Positions 16,059 to 24,678 of a stretch of DNA of 30,667 nt are shown piece by piece. Both the position numbers and the translations under genes were made by a program. The stretch's first letter is position 1. Every line of letters begins with the position of its first letter. The notes below the pieces were generated by a model, which was not told the origin of the DNA, made no database searches, and saw only the letters and a program-made list of their open reading frames with translations. Source of the DNA: Faecalibacterium sp. (GTDB taxonomy: Bacteria; Bacillota; Clostridia; Oscillospirales; Ruminococcaceae); contig JAHHRL010000018.1 in NCBI GenBank assembly GCA_020025825.1, positions 1-30,667 on the forward strand. The letters run 5' to 3'.

Positions 16059-17186
16059 ATGATAAGATGGGCTTGGGTGCAATGCAGCATAAAAAATGTG
16101 GAAATAGCGGATTTTTTGGATGCACTGCTAAAGGCAGGTATCACACCCAGAAAGCTATACCGAGAAACAAAGGAAGTAAAGCTGGACTGTAGGGCTGCGG
16201 AATATTTAACGGTTGCCAGGCTTGCAAAAAGCAATGGAGGAAAATGCCGCTTGCTAAAAAAACAGGGGCTGTATTTTCGTATAAAAAACGGCCTTGGAAG
16301 AATCGGCATTTGGCTTGGGATTGTGTTTTTTGGGGCCTGTATTGCGTTTAGTCAAGGCAGCATTTGGCATATTCGGTTTATGGATATGAACGGTATCCAA
16401 ACAAAGCAGGCAGAAGCTGTACTGCGGCAAGTCGGAATATATCCGGGTGTAAGGTCCTCTGAGGAACTGCTGCTGCAAGGAGAAACTGCATTGGTAAAAG
16501 AGCAAATTGGCTTCGGCTGGGCTAGCTTGAATTTTGAAAAGGGGCGCCTGTTAGTGGAAACTGCACCTGCTGCCCCAATACCGGATATTAAAACAACAAG
16601 CGGAGAAGATATTTTGGCAAAAACGGCAGGAACAATTGTGGCAATCGAAACAGAAGCGGGCACGCCCATGGTAAATGTGGGCGATGAAGTACTGCCGGGA
16701 GATGTATTGATAGCGGCAAACCGTGTAGACCGCAAGGAGGAACCTGTGCTTGGACAGACAGCGGGACGTGTAATGGCAAGCTTTGTATGGCAAACAGAGT
16801 GTGAACAATCATTGCACTATGAGGAGGAGCAACCCTGCGGAATCCTAAAGACCTATCGGACGCTGCAAGTTGGGAAAAGTGTGATATATCAACAAAAAGA
16901 AACAGCGTCTGGTAAAATTGCAATAAGGCATTATCCGTTAACCTGTATGGGTTTGCCATTGCCGGGGCTTTGGACAGAAGAAAATGTGTTAAAAATGAGA
17001 AAAATAGAGGGCACATATACCGAAACATTGGCAAAAGCAAAGGCGAAAAAGAGATGCCTTGAACAGTTGGAGCAGGAGTGGAAAGGTGCAAAAATAACGG
17101 AAGAACAAGAATCTTTTTCGCTGGATGGTGAAAACTTACACTATAGCTATAAAGCAAAAGTGGAAGCGGATATTGGCGTGAAATAG
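16059..17186 (+). CDS. yqfD: sporulation protein YqfD
   Basis: A 375-residue sporulation membrane protein. An N-terminal cytoplasmic part (about residues 1-85) is followed by one membrane helix (about 86-104). The extracytoplasmic part includes the POTRA/FtsQ-like segment IWHIRFMDMNGIQ..AEAVLRQVGIYPGV and a biotinyl/lipoyl-like segment (GTPMVNVGDEVLPGDVLIA). This architecture and length match YqfD. The family is widespread in spore-formers and sigma-E-controlled. It sits directly after yqfC and before phoH, as in other Firmicutes, and a separate promoter follows. Confidence 0.9.
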   Translation: MIRWAWVQCSIKNVEIADFLDALLKAGITPRKLYRETKEVKLDCRAAEYLTVARLAKSNGGKCRLLKKQGLYFRIKNGLGRIGIWLGIVFFGACIAFSQGSIWHIRFMDMNGIQTKQAEAVLRQVGIYPGVRSSEELLLQGETALVKEQIGFGWASLNFEKGRLLVETAPAAPIPDIKTTSGEDILAKTAGTIVAIETEAGTPMVNVGDEVLPGDVLIAANRVDRKEEPVLGQTAGRVMASFVWQTECEQSLHYEEEQPCGILKTYRTLQVGKSVIYQQKETASGKIAIRHYPLTCMGLPLPGLWTEENVLKMRKIEGTYTETLAKAKAKKRCLEQLEQEWKGAKITEEQESFSLDGENLHYSYKAKVEADIGVK

Positions 17187-17245
17187 TTAACGATGTCAAC
17201 GGAAAGATTTTGTTGAAAATATACAGTTTCTTTTGGGAAAATTTG

Positions 17246-17254
17246 TGATATAAT
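17246..17254 (+). promoter_or_regulatory. extended -10 promoter for the phoH-ybeY-era-recO-mutS2 group
   Basis: TGATATAAT: a TG dinucleotide one base before a perfect TATAAT (17249-17254). No good -35 is seen at 17 bases. It lies 28 bases before the phoH start codon and separates vegetative genes from the sporulation pair upstream. Confidence 0.65.
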
Positions 17255-17282
17255 AAAATATACCGATAAATGGAGGATAATT

Positions 17283-18257
17283 ATGGCAGAGCGGCAAATT
17301 GAATTAAATAGTTTGGAAATTGCAGCTGCAGTGTTTGGCAACGGGGATAAAAATATCCGTTTGCTGGAAAATGAGTTCCAGGTTACTGCCGTATGCCGAG
17401 GCACCGTGATAAAGCTTTCCGGCGAGGAAGAAAATGTAGCGTGTGCAGTCCGTGCGGTCGATGGAATGATCCTCTTGCTGGAAAATCATACTCCACTGGA
17501 AGAACAAACCGTGGCGTATTGTATCAGCCTTGCTCGTGAGGGCGCAGAAAAGCGTGTACGTGAGCTGACGGAAGACTTTGTTGCTGTAACAGCAAAGGGA
17601 CGCCCGATTCGCCCCAAAACATTGGGCCAAAAGGAGTACTTGCAGGCGATTCGCAAAAACACCATTACTTTTGGTGTAGGCCCTGCAGGCACAGGTAAAA
17701 CCTATTTGGCAGTGGCAATGGCCGTAAAGGCATTCAAAAGCAAAGATGTTTCCCGTATTATCCTCACACGCCCTGCCGTGGAAGCCGGCGAAAAGCTTGG
17801 CTTTTTACCCGGCGACTTACAGCAAAAGGTAGACCCGTATCTACGCCCGCTGTACGATGGACTTTTTGATATGCTGGGAGCGGAGACGTTTGAGCGTCTA
17901 TTGGAAAAGCAGGTGATTGAGGTAGCGCCGTTGGCATATATGCGTGGGCGCACGTTAGATGATTCTTTTATCATTTTGGACGAAGCGCAAAATACAACCC
18001 CAGAGCAGATGAAGATGTTTTTGACACGTATGGGCAATGGGTCGCACGTGGTGGTGACAGGCGATATAACCCAAATCGACTTGCCGGATAAAGTACGCAG
18101 CGGTTTGGTTGACGCACTTGAGGTCTTGCGTGATGTAGAAAGAATTGCACAAATCCATTTTTCGGAAAAAGACGTTGTGCGCCATCGATTGGTACAGGAA
18201 ATTGTAAAAGCCTATGAGCGAGCAGATACATGCCGCTTGGAACAGAAAACGAGGTAA
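17283..18257 (+). CDS. phoH: PhoH-family ATPase
   Basis: A 324-residue cytoplasmic ATPase. An N-terminal KH-like region (about residues 1-70) precedes a P-loop ATPase domain with GPAGTGKT (133-140), Walker B FIILDEAQN (about 230-238), and RGRTLDD and TGDITQIDLP motifs typical of PhoH. PhoH proteins are linked to RNA metabolism and ribosome maturation, and the gene is usually a neighbour of ybeY, as here. GGAGG lies seven bases before the ATG. The ribosome site of ybeY overlaps its stop region, so the two are coupled. Confidence 0.94.
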   Translation: MAERQIELNSLEIAAAVFGNGDKNIRLLENEFQVTAVCRGTVIKLSGEEENVACAVRAVDGMILLLENHTPLEEQTVAYCISLAREGAEKRVRELTEDFVAVTAKGRPIRPKTLGQKEYLQAIRKNTITFGVGPAGTGKTYLAVAMAVKAFKSKDVSRIILTRPAVEAGEKLGFLPGDLQQKVDPYLRPLYDGLFDMLGAETFERLLEKQVIEVAPLAYMRGRTLDDSFIILDEAQNTTPEQMKMFLTRMGNGSHVVVTGDITQIDLPDKVRSGLVDALEVLRDVERIAQIHFSEKDVVRHRLVQEIVKAYERADTCRLEQKTR

Positions 18258-18262
18258 GGAAA

Positions 18263-18763
18263 ATGTCCAACAAAGTAATGATCACAAACGATCAGAAAGC
18301 CGTAAAAGTACCTGCAGGCTTGCGAATCTTGATTCGCCGTGCCTGCAATGCGGTCTTGGAGTATGAAAAGTTTGATGGTTCGGCTGAAATCAGCGTGACC
18401 TTTGTAGATAACGCCAAGATTGCAGAACTGAACAATGAGTATCGTGCAAAGCCGATGCCTACCGACGTACTGAGCTTTCCTTTAGGGCAGGATGGTGTTT
18501 ACGATATCAATGAAAACAATGGCTGCAAAATGCTGGGTGATATTGTTATCAGCATGGAGCGTGCAATGGAGCAGGCCGAGCTGTATGGCCATCCGCTGCA
18601 GCGTGAAGTTGCTTTCCTGACGGTACATTCCATGCTTCACCTGCTGGGTTATGACCATGAAAACGGCGGCATTGAAGCAGTTCGTATGCGTGAAAAGGAA
18701 GAAGCTGTGCTGACACAGCTGGGCCTGCCACGCACCGTTAGCTATGTAGCAGAAGAAGAATAA
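18263..18763 (+). CDS. ybeY: endoribonuclease YbeY (rRNA maturation factor)
   Basis: A 166-residue metal-dependent RNase acting in 16S rRNA 3'-end maturation and ribosome quality control. The zinc motif HSMLHLLGYDH gives H122, H126 and H132. The upstream RAKPMPTDVLSFP is the family's second signature. The ATG at 18263 is chosen over an upstream in-frame start at 18230 that would overlap phoH by 28 bases, because AAGGAA lies right before it and the resulting length is normal. It is in an operon with phoH and era. Confidence 0.95.
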   Translation: MSNKVMITNDQKAVKVPAGLRILIRRACNAVLEYEKFDGSAEISVTFVDNAKIAELNNEYRAKPMPTDVLSFPLGQDGVYDINENNGCKMLGDIVISMERAMEQAELYGHPLQREVAFLTVHSMLHLLGYDHENGGIEAVRMREKEEAVLTQLGLPRTVSYVAEEE

Positions 18764-18779
18764 AAAGCAGAGGTATATT

Positions 18780-19703
18780 TTGGAAAAGAAAAATCAAAAC
18801 GTATATGATACTTCGTCTGTGTTTGTTGCAGTAGTTGGCCGCCCCAATGTGGGCAAGTCCAGTCTGACAAACTTGTTAGTCGGCGAAAAAGTGGCGATTG
18901 TGACCTCTAAGCCGCAAACGACTCGTACACGCATTACCGGCGTTATTACAAAAGGACCGATTCAGTATGTCTTGATGGATACCCCTGGTGTACATCGTGC
19001 CCGTACAAAGCTGGGTAAGCGTATGGATAAAACCTCTACCGATACGGTTTCGGACGTAGATGTTACCATGATGCTGTTTGAGCCGTACGGCGCATTGAAC
19101 GAGGCGGAACAGCAGCTGATTGAGGCAATCCATGGCCCGGCAATTGCTGTTATCAATAAGCTGGACTTGGTAAAGCAGCCGGAAGACCTGGAGGCACGCC
19201 GTCAGGAGCTGGAGGCTTTGGGCAAGTTTAAGGCTGTTTATGCAATCAGTGTGCGTGAAAAGCGTGATTGCGAGAAGCTGTTTGAAGTTTTGGGTGCTTA
19301 TGCACAGGAAGGCCCCCATTACTTTGATGAGGACTCTTACACTGATATGCCGGAAAAAGAGCTGGTTGCCGAAATGATTCGTGAGAAAGCTCTGCTGTAT
19401 ATGCGTGATGAAATTCCGCATGGTTTGGCAATCGTTGTAGAGCGCTTTAAGGAGCGCCCCGGTCAGGACTTAATTGATATTGATGTGAATATCTATTGTG
19501 AGCGTGAAAGCCATAAGGGCATGGTGATTGGTAAGGGCGGCGCAATGCTGAAGAAAATTGCCAGCGCAGCTCGCCTTGACTGTGAGGAGTTCTTGGGCTG
19601 CCGTGTAAATCTGCAATGCTGGGTTAAGGTTAAGGCAGATTGGAGAGACAACGAATTCCTATTAAATAGCTTCGGCTTTAAGCAAGAAAAGAAAAAAGGC
19701 TAA
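18780..19703 (+). CDS. era: GTPase Era
   Basis: A 307-residue GTPase that binds the 3' end of 16S rRNA and helps 30S assembly. G1 is GRPNVGKS (20-27), G3 DTPG (67-70) and G4 NKLD (126-129), with QTTRTRITG as the Era switch I region. The C-terminal KH domain (about 205-295) has the GxxG loop in VIGKGGAM. The TTG start at 18780 is supported by AGAGG about seven bases upstream and by the fact that no ATG gives a complete N-terminus. It lies 16 bases after ybeY; both act on 16S rRNA, so the grouping is functional. Confidence 0.96.
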   Translation: MEKKNQNVYDTSSVFVAVVGRPNVGKSSLTNLLVGEKVAIVTSKPQTTRTRITGVITKGPIQYVLMDTPGVHRARTKLGKRMDKTSTDTVSDVDVTMMLFEPYGALNEAEQQLIEAIHGPAIAVINKLDLVKQPEDLEARRQELEALGKFKAVYAISVREKRDCEKLFEVLGAYAQEGPHYFDEDSYTDMPEKELVAEMIREKALLYMRDEIPHGLAIVVERFKERPGQDLIDIDVNIYCERESHKGMVIGKGGAMLKKIASAARLDCEEFLGCRVNLQCWVKVKADWRDNEFLLNSFGFKQEKKKG

Positions 19704-19720
19704 GCTGAAAGGGCAGTGAG

Positions 19721-20467
19721 ATGGATCCAATTGTTACCCCCGGTCTTGTACTGCGGGAAATAAAATATAAGGAATCGGATCGCATATTAACAATACTGAC
19801 ACCTGGGCAGGGAGTAATTTCTGCTATGGCAAAAGGAAGCCTACGGCTGAAAAGTAAACTTTTCAGCTCCTGTGGGCTTTTTTGCTACTCCGAGTTTACG
19901 CTGTTTCCCGGCAAAAATATGTATACGGTGAACGAGGCACAAAGTAAAACGGTTTTTCATGGCCTGTCCCATTCCGTCGAAGCCATGAGCCTTGCAATGT
20001 ATATGAGCGAAATTGCAATGATGCTTACGCCATCGCAGGGAGAAGCCGAAACCGTTTTGCGGCTGCTGTTAAACAGCCTTTATCTGGCGCAAAAGGAAAA
20101 TGCACCTTTACGACAAATCAAAGCCGTATACGAACTGCGTGTATGCAGCGAGTGCGGCTATTTACCGCAGCTTTTGATGTGTAAAGGCTGCGGCTTGTAT
20201 GAGGGAACAGACTTCTTTTTGGACCCGATAGACGGTAAACTGCTGTGCAAAGACTGCGCAGCAAAAGAAGGAAAAAAGCCGAACTTGGACCCGGGAGCAT
20301 TATATGCCATGCGGCATATATGCCTTGCGAACGATAAAAAGATTTTTGCTTTCCGCATTGCTGAACAAAGTGGAAGGCAGTTGTATGCAGCTGCGGAGCG
20401 CTATATGCTAACTCACCTTGAAAGTGTTCCTAAAAGCTATTCATTTTTGAAATCCGTTTTAGAATAA
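19721..20467 (+). CDS. recO: DNA repair protein RecO
   Basis: A 248-residue recombination mediator that loads RecA with RecR in RecF-pathway repair. The N-terminal OB fold includes GLVLREIKYKESDRILTILTP. The C-terminal helical domain contains a zinc site made by CSEC, CKGC and CKDC cysteine pairs (about residues 143-185). Size and the position after era match most Firmicutes. The ATG at 19721 follows era by 17 bases. Confidence 0.95.
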   Translation: MDPIVTPGLVLREIKYKESDRILTILTPGQGVISAMAKGSLRLKSKLFSSCGLFCYSEFTLFPGKNMYTVNEAQSKTVFHGLSHSVEAMSLAMYMSEIAMMLTPSQGEAETVLRLLLNSLYLAQKENAPLRQIKAVYELRVCSECGYLPQLLMCKGCGLYEGTDFFLDPIDGKLLCKDCAAKEGKKPNLDPGALYAMRHICLANDKKIFAFRIAEQSGRQLYAAAERYMLTHLESVPKSYSFLKSVLE

Positions 20468-20480
20468 AGGAATCGTTATT

Positions 20481-22895
20481 ATGCAAAGTTCTTGTTTGAA
20501 AACATTGGAACTGGATAAAATTATCGATAAAGCTGCGGAATATTGCGTTTGCCGTGAGGCCGCAACCATGATGCGCAGCTTAGTTCCGCAAGAAGATGTA
20601 GATGAAGTGCGTTATGCCTTGCAAATGACCAATACCATCAATTCCTTGCTGATTCAGCACGGCTCACCTCGTTTTGGCGGTGTAGAGGGGGTTGACGGCA
20701 TTGCAGCACGTGCAGTAAAAGGCGGTGTGCTTTCGATGGGCGAACTGTTAGAGGTTGCAGGAGCACTGCGCAATTTCCAAAACCTGTCCAGCTGGTATCA
20801 TATCAGCGACCACGAAATGCTGCCTACCGACGATTTGTTTTACGCATTGAGTCCGCAGCCCGGTCTGGAAAAGCAAATCTCGGATTCGATTTTAGCACCG
20901 GACCAAATGGCGGACACCGCAAGTAAAACACTGATGGATATCCGTAAGGAAATCCGCCGTACCGAAAACAGCATCCGTGATAAGTTGGAAACGTTTATCC
21001 GAAACACAACTTCTGCAAAATATTTGCAGGAAACCGTTGTTTCTATGCGAAACGGACGTTTTGTTGTTCCGGTAAAAAGCGAGTACCGCAGCGAGGTGCA
21101 CGGTGTTATTCACGATGTGTCTTCTACAGGTGCTACTGTGTTCGTAGAGCCGCAGGCTGTTGTAGAGGCAAATGCCCGCATTTTGCAGTATCGTGCACAG
21201 GAAGCACAGGAAATCGAGCGTATCCTTGTAGCGCTGTCCGGCCAGGTAGCACAAATTGAGCCCCAGTTTAAGTACAGCTATGCGGCAATGCTGCAAATTG
21301 ATGTGCTGCTTGCTAAGGCAAAGCTGGCACTGGAGCATCGTGCCTTTATGCCGCAGGTTTCCGGCAAATGCAGCTTTCATTTAGAGCGTGCACGCCACCC
21401 GCTGATTGACCGCGAAAAGTGTATTCCTGTTGATATTGCCTTGGGTGAAGAATATGACACCCTGATTGTTACAGGCCCCAACACTGGCGGTAAAACCGTC
21501 AGCATGAAAACAGCAGGTTTGCTATGTGCTATGGCACAGTGCGGTTTTCTGATTCCTGCTGCGGAAAGCAGTCAGGTGTGCGTGTTCCGGGATTTCTTGG
21601 TGGATATTGGCGATGAGCAAAGCATTGAGCAGAGCCTTTCCACATTCTCCGGACACATGACAAAGGTTGCGGATATTCTCCGCTTGGCAGGCCACGGCAC
21701 ATTGGTTCTGCTGGACGAATTGGGTGCAGGCACAGACCCCGTTGAAGGTGCTGCACTTGCTATTGCTATTATCGAAAACCTGCGCCGAAGCGGTGCGCTT
21801 GTTCTGGCAACTACCCACTATGCAGAGCTGAAAGTATTTGCACTGGAAACGCCCGGTGTTGTGAACGCAAGCTGCGAGTTTAACGTGGAAACACTGCGTC
21901 CCACTTACAAGCTGAGTGTTGGTGTACCCGGTAAATCAAATGCATTTTTGATTAGTGAGAAGCTTGGCATCCCCAGTGGCGTTATCGAGCTGGCACGCAG
22001 GCATATGTCCACTGACGATAAGCGTCTGGATGCTGTTTTAGGGCAGTTGGATGACTTGAAAATGCAGCTGAAAGAAAGTCAAGCTGAAATTGAATCCCTT
22101 AAATATGAAGCAGCTCACCAGTTGGAAAGTGCAGAGAAAAAGCGTGATGCGCTGATTCATCAGGGCGAAATGGAACTGGAAGCTGCACGAGAAAAAGCAC
22201 GTAATCTGGTACAAAATGTGGAGCGTCAGGCTTACGATTTGACGGATGAACTGCGCCAGCTGCAAAAGGACGAAAAGCTGTCGGCACAGCAGCGTGCAAT
22301 CCGTGCACGAGAAATCGCAAAGAAGGAAACGGAAAAACTGCTGGTTGGTGCGCAGCCTAAGGCAAAGCAAACTGCTGTGTTTGTGCCGCTGAAAGAGGTC
22401 CGTATCGGTCAGGAAGTTTGTATCGCAGATATGGACCAGCTTGCTGTCGTGTTGGCGCTGCCGGATAAAAACGGTGATGTTTTGGTCCGTGCCGGTATCC
22501 TGAAAACAAAGGTGCCGCTAAAGGGCCTGAAGCAGCCTGAAAAACTGGATAAGACAGCCGCAAAGCCTATGACAAAGGCACAAAAGCGGTATTCTCGCAA
22601 TACCGGCGACAGCCGTAACAATGGCGGACGGGTGGAGCGTGTAAAGCGTAATGCAAAGATGGAACTGAATTTGCTGGGCCTCACAGTGGATGAGGCACTG
22701 CATGAGGTAGATATGTTTATTGACCAAGCGATTATGAATGGTCAAACAATGGTATATCTGATTCATGGCAATGGCACAGGCGCATTGCGTACAGCTATTC
22801 ACAAATATTTGCGTGGACACCGTCAGGTAAAGTCGTTCCGCCTCGGCCAATATGGTGAGGGTGAAAGCGGCGTGACTGTAGTAGAGTTTAAGTAA
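20481..22895 (+). CDS. mutS2: endonuclease MutS2
   Basis: An 804-residue MutS paralogue that binds branched DNA and, in Gram-positive bacteria, is also reported to act on collided ribosomes. There is no MutS mismatch-recognition domain. A core/lever region is followed by the ATPase domain with GPNTGGKT (332-339), Walker B VLLDELGAGTDP and ATTHYAELK. A long coiled-coil clamp follows (about 515-625, rich in Glu, Lys and Gln), then a linker and a C-terminal Smr nuclease domain (about 725-804) with LNLLGLTVDEAL and VYLIHGNGTGALR. The length is typical. It starts 14 bases after recO and ends in a strong terminator, so it closes the phoH operon. Confidence 0.96.
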   Translation: MQSSCLKTLELDKIIDKAAEYCVCREAATMMRSLVPQEDVDEVRYALQMTNTINSLLIQHGSPRFGGVEGVDGIAARAVKGGVLSMGELLEVAGALRNFQNLSSWYHISDHEMLPTDDLFYALSPQPGLEKQISDSILAPDQMADTASKTLMDIRKEIRRTENSIRDKLETFIRNTTSAKYLQETVVSMRNGRFVVPVKSEYRSEVHGVIHDVSSTGATVFVEPQAVVEANARILQYRAQEAQEIERILVALSGQVAQIEPQFKYSYAAMLQIDVLLAKAKLALEHRAFMPQVSGKCSFHLERARHPLIDREKCIPVDIALGEEYDTLIVTGPNTGGKTVSMKTAGLLCAMAQCGFLIPAAESSQVCVFRDFLVDIGDEQSIEQSLSTFSGHMTKVADILRLAGHGTLVLLDELGAGTDPVEGAALAIAIIENLRRSGALVLATTHYAELKVFALETPGVVNASCEFNVETLRPTYKLSVGVPGKSNAFLISEKLGIPSGVIELARRHMSTDDKRLDAVLGQLDDLKMQLKESQAEIESLKYEAAHQLESAEKKRDALIHQGEMELEAAREKARNLVQNVERQAYDLTDELRQLQKDEKLSAQQRAIRAREIAKKETEKLLVGAQPKAKQTAVFVPLKEVRIGQEVCIADMDQLAVVLALPDKNGDVLVRAGILKTKVPLKGLKQPEKLDKTAAKPMTKAQKRYSRNTGDSRNNGGRVERVKRNAKMELNLLGLTVDEALHEVDMFIDQAIMNGQTMVYLIHGNGTGALRTAIHKYLRGHRQVKSFRLGQYGEGESGVTVVEFK

Positions 22896-22902
22896 ATAAT
22901 GG

Positions 22903-22943
22903 AAAAGCCCCTGACTGCAATTTTGCAGTCAGGGGCTTTTTTT
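22903..22943 (+). terminator. terminator after mutS2
   Basis: A near-perfect stem of 16-18 bp (22903-22920 with 22923-22940) with AAAA before and a T7 run after. Its T-run overlaps the -35 of the next promoter. Confidence 0.93.
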
Positions 22944-22974
22944 GACATATTTTACTGGACAAACTGCATATGAT
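22942..22974 (+). promoter_or_regulatory. wide-spaced spoIIG-type promoter with 0A-box-like site
   Basis: A perfect TTGACA (22942-22947) and TATGAT (22969-22974, five of six) are separated by 21 bases rather than 17. The B. subtilis spoIIG promoter is known for a 22-base spacing and activation by phosphorylated Spo0A bound over the -35. TTTGACA (22941-22947) matches the reverse 0A box TTCGNCA at all but one base. The -10 is 20 bases before the spoIIGA start. Confidence 0.6.
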
Positions 22975-22994
22975 AGAAAAGGGAGGCGACACAA

Positions 22995-23894
22995 TTGCGA
23001 ACCGTAATATACTTAGACGTTTTGCTGTTGACAAATGGATTGATTGCAATTGTGTTGCTGGGAGCTTGCGCAGTTGTATGCAGTCAGCCATGTAAGCTAT
23101 GGCGCCTTGTGCTAGCCGGTGCGGTTGCGGCCGGTACAAGCCTGCTTCTGCTTGCACCTCCGATTCCGTTTTGGGCACAGTTGATTTATCAAGTGTTTAC
23201 AGCAGCAATGATTATAAAGACTGCTTTTCCATGGAAAGATTGGAGAGTATTTTTTCGGCAAGCCATATGGTACACCCTGATGAATTTGTTGTTGGCGGGG
23301 GGTGTATCAGCCGCTTGTGCACATGGGGCAAGTTGGTTGGAAACAAACAATTTATCGTACTATTTTCAGATTTCGCCATTCCTTTTGTTAGGCTCATCGC
23401 TGGGAATATACGTTGTTTTGTGTTTGGTGCGGATGCAACTGGGTACACTGCAATCGTTTACGGAGTTGCGGCTGGTTGGAGCCGATTGGCAGATACAAGT
23501 TTCGGGCTATTGCGATACAGGTCTTACGGTAGTGGACCCCTTATCAGGCAAAGATGTGGTTTTAGTATACTATCCCGTTGTACAAAAACGACTTCCGCCT
23601 GCACTGGCTGGTGGATTGGAGCAAATGTTTCAATCACAGGTTCCGACGGAAATGAAATATAAGTTTCGAGTGATTGCTTGTGATACAATTGGCGGACGTG
23701 TAATGCTGCCGGCGATTCCGGTAGAGATAAAAGCCGGAAATGTGCAGCAAAGTGTAATTGCGGCTTTTACAATGCAAACGCCGGCGGATAAACGGTGTGA
23801 GGCCCTATTTGGTGCAGAATTAGGAAGACAAATGCAAAAGAAAACACCAGCTCATAAGAATAATGCGGAGGTATTACATGAAACTGTTTTGTAG
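22995..23894 (+). CDS. spoIIGA: pro-sigma-E processing peptidase SpoIIGA
   Basis: A 299-residue membrane-bound aspartic protease that removes the pro-sequence of sigma-E in the mother cell after a forespore signal. Five membrane helices fill residues 1-150 or so. The cytoplasmic protease domain has the active-site triad CDTGL (D174-T175-G176) followed by VVDPLSGKDVVLV, the family's retropepsin-like signature. A TTG start at 22995 is preceded by GGGAGG eight bases upstream; the next ATG would remove the first membrane helix. It overlaps sigE by 17 bases, the normal coupling of protease and substrate. Confidence 0.93.
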   Translation: MRTVIYLDVLLLTNGLIAIVLLGACAVVCSQPCKLWRLVLAGAVAAGTSLLLLAPPIPFWAQLIYQVFTAAMIIKTAFPWKDWRVFFRQAIWYTLMNLLLAGGVSAACAHGASWLETNNLSYYFQISPFLLLGSSLGIYVVLCLVRMQLGTLQSFTELRLVGADWQIQVSGYCDTGLTVVDPLSGKDVVLVYYPVVQKRLPPALAGGLEQMFQSQVPTEMKYKFRVIACDTIGGRVMLPAIPVEIKAGNVQQSVIAAFTMQTPADKRCEALFGAELGRQMQKKTPAHKNNAEVLHETVL

Positions 23895-24588
23895 GCTGAA
23901 TCGGTTTTCACATTTTTTGAGAATGCTGTTTTACGGTAGAGAAATCAACTATATTTCGGGTACACAGACACTTCCGCCGCCATTGACAGCAGTACAGGAG
24001 CAAGAAGCCTGCCAGCAATTGCTGGATGGCAACGAAAATGCAAGAAACCGCCTGGTGGTACATAATCTGCGTTTGGTGGTATACATTGCAAAAAAGTTCG
24101 AGTCCAGTGGTGTTGCAATGGATGATATTGTTTCGATTGGAACCATTGGCCTAATCAAAGCGGTAAATACTTTTTCCCCGGAAAAAAACATTAAATTGGC
24201 AACGTATGCCAGTCGTTGCATAGAAAACGAAATTCTAATGTATTTGCGCAAGGCATCAAACCGCAGACAAGACGCAAGTATTGATGAACCGCTGAACGTG
24301 GATAATGATGGAAATGAGTTGCTGCTTTCAGATATTTTGGGGAGTGAACCAGATTCTGTTGGTCAGCAACTGGAACAAGATGCCGAGCATCAGGCATTAC
24401 GAAAGGCTATTTCGCATCTGAACCCAAGAGAACAGCAAATTATGGAGATGCGATATGGCTTAAAAGATGGGGTAGAGCGTACCCAAAAGGAAGTCGCCGA
24501 CCAAATTGGCATATCGCAAAGCTATATTTCCCGTTTGGAAAAGCGCATTATTCTTTTGCTGCGCAAACAGTTGGAAACAGAATTATAA
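23878..24588 (+). CDS. sigE: RNA polymerase sigma-E factor, mother-cell sporulation
   Basis: A 236-residue sigma-70 family factor made as an inactive precursor. The amphipathic pro-sequence (about residues 1-27) ends near EINYISGTQTLPPPL, the expected processing zone. Region 2 includes HNLRLVVYIAKKFE, SIGTIGLIKAVNTF and LATYASRCIENEILMYLR. Region 4 ends with a helix-turn-helix (TQKEVADQIGISQSYISRLEKRI). The ATG at 23878 has GGAGG seven bases upstream; the open frame 15 bases earlier has no such site. It starts inside spoIIGA. Confidence 0.96.
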   Translation: MKLFCRLNRFSHFLRMLFYGREINYISGTQTLPPPLTAVQEQEACQQLLDGNENARNRLVVHNLRLVVYIAKKFESSGVAMDDIVSIGTIGLIKAVNTFSPEKNIKLATYASRCIENEILMYLRKASNRRQDASIDEPLNVDNDGNELLLSDILGSEPDSVGQQLEQDAEHQALRKAISHLNPREQQIMEMRYGLKDGVERTQKEVADQIGISQSYISRLEKRIILLLRKQLETEL

Positions 24589-24617
24589 AAAAGGGGACAT
24601 TTCCCAGTAAATTATTT

Positions 24618-24648
24618 GCATAAGATACGGTGCAGGTGGGTCATACTT
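24618..24648 (+). promoter_or_regulatory. sigma-F-type promoter for sigG
   Basis: GCATA (24618-24622), 16 bases, then GGTCATACTT (24639-24648). This fits the B. subtilis sigma-F consensus as I recall it, GYWTA-N16-GGNRANANTW, with one mismatch. It also resembles the related sigma-G pattern (CATNNTA), allowing autoregulation, though with one extra spacer base. The expected start site is just upstream of the sigG ribosome site. Confidence 0.6.
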
Positions 24649-24678
24649 CGGATAAAGTACAATGTCTGGAGTGTGAAA

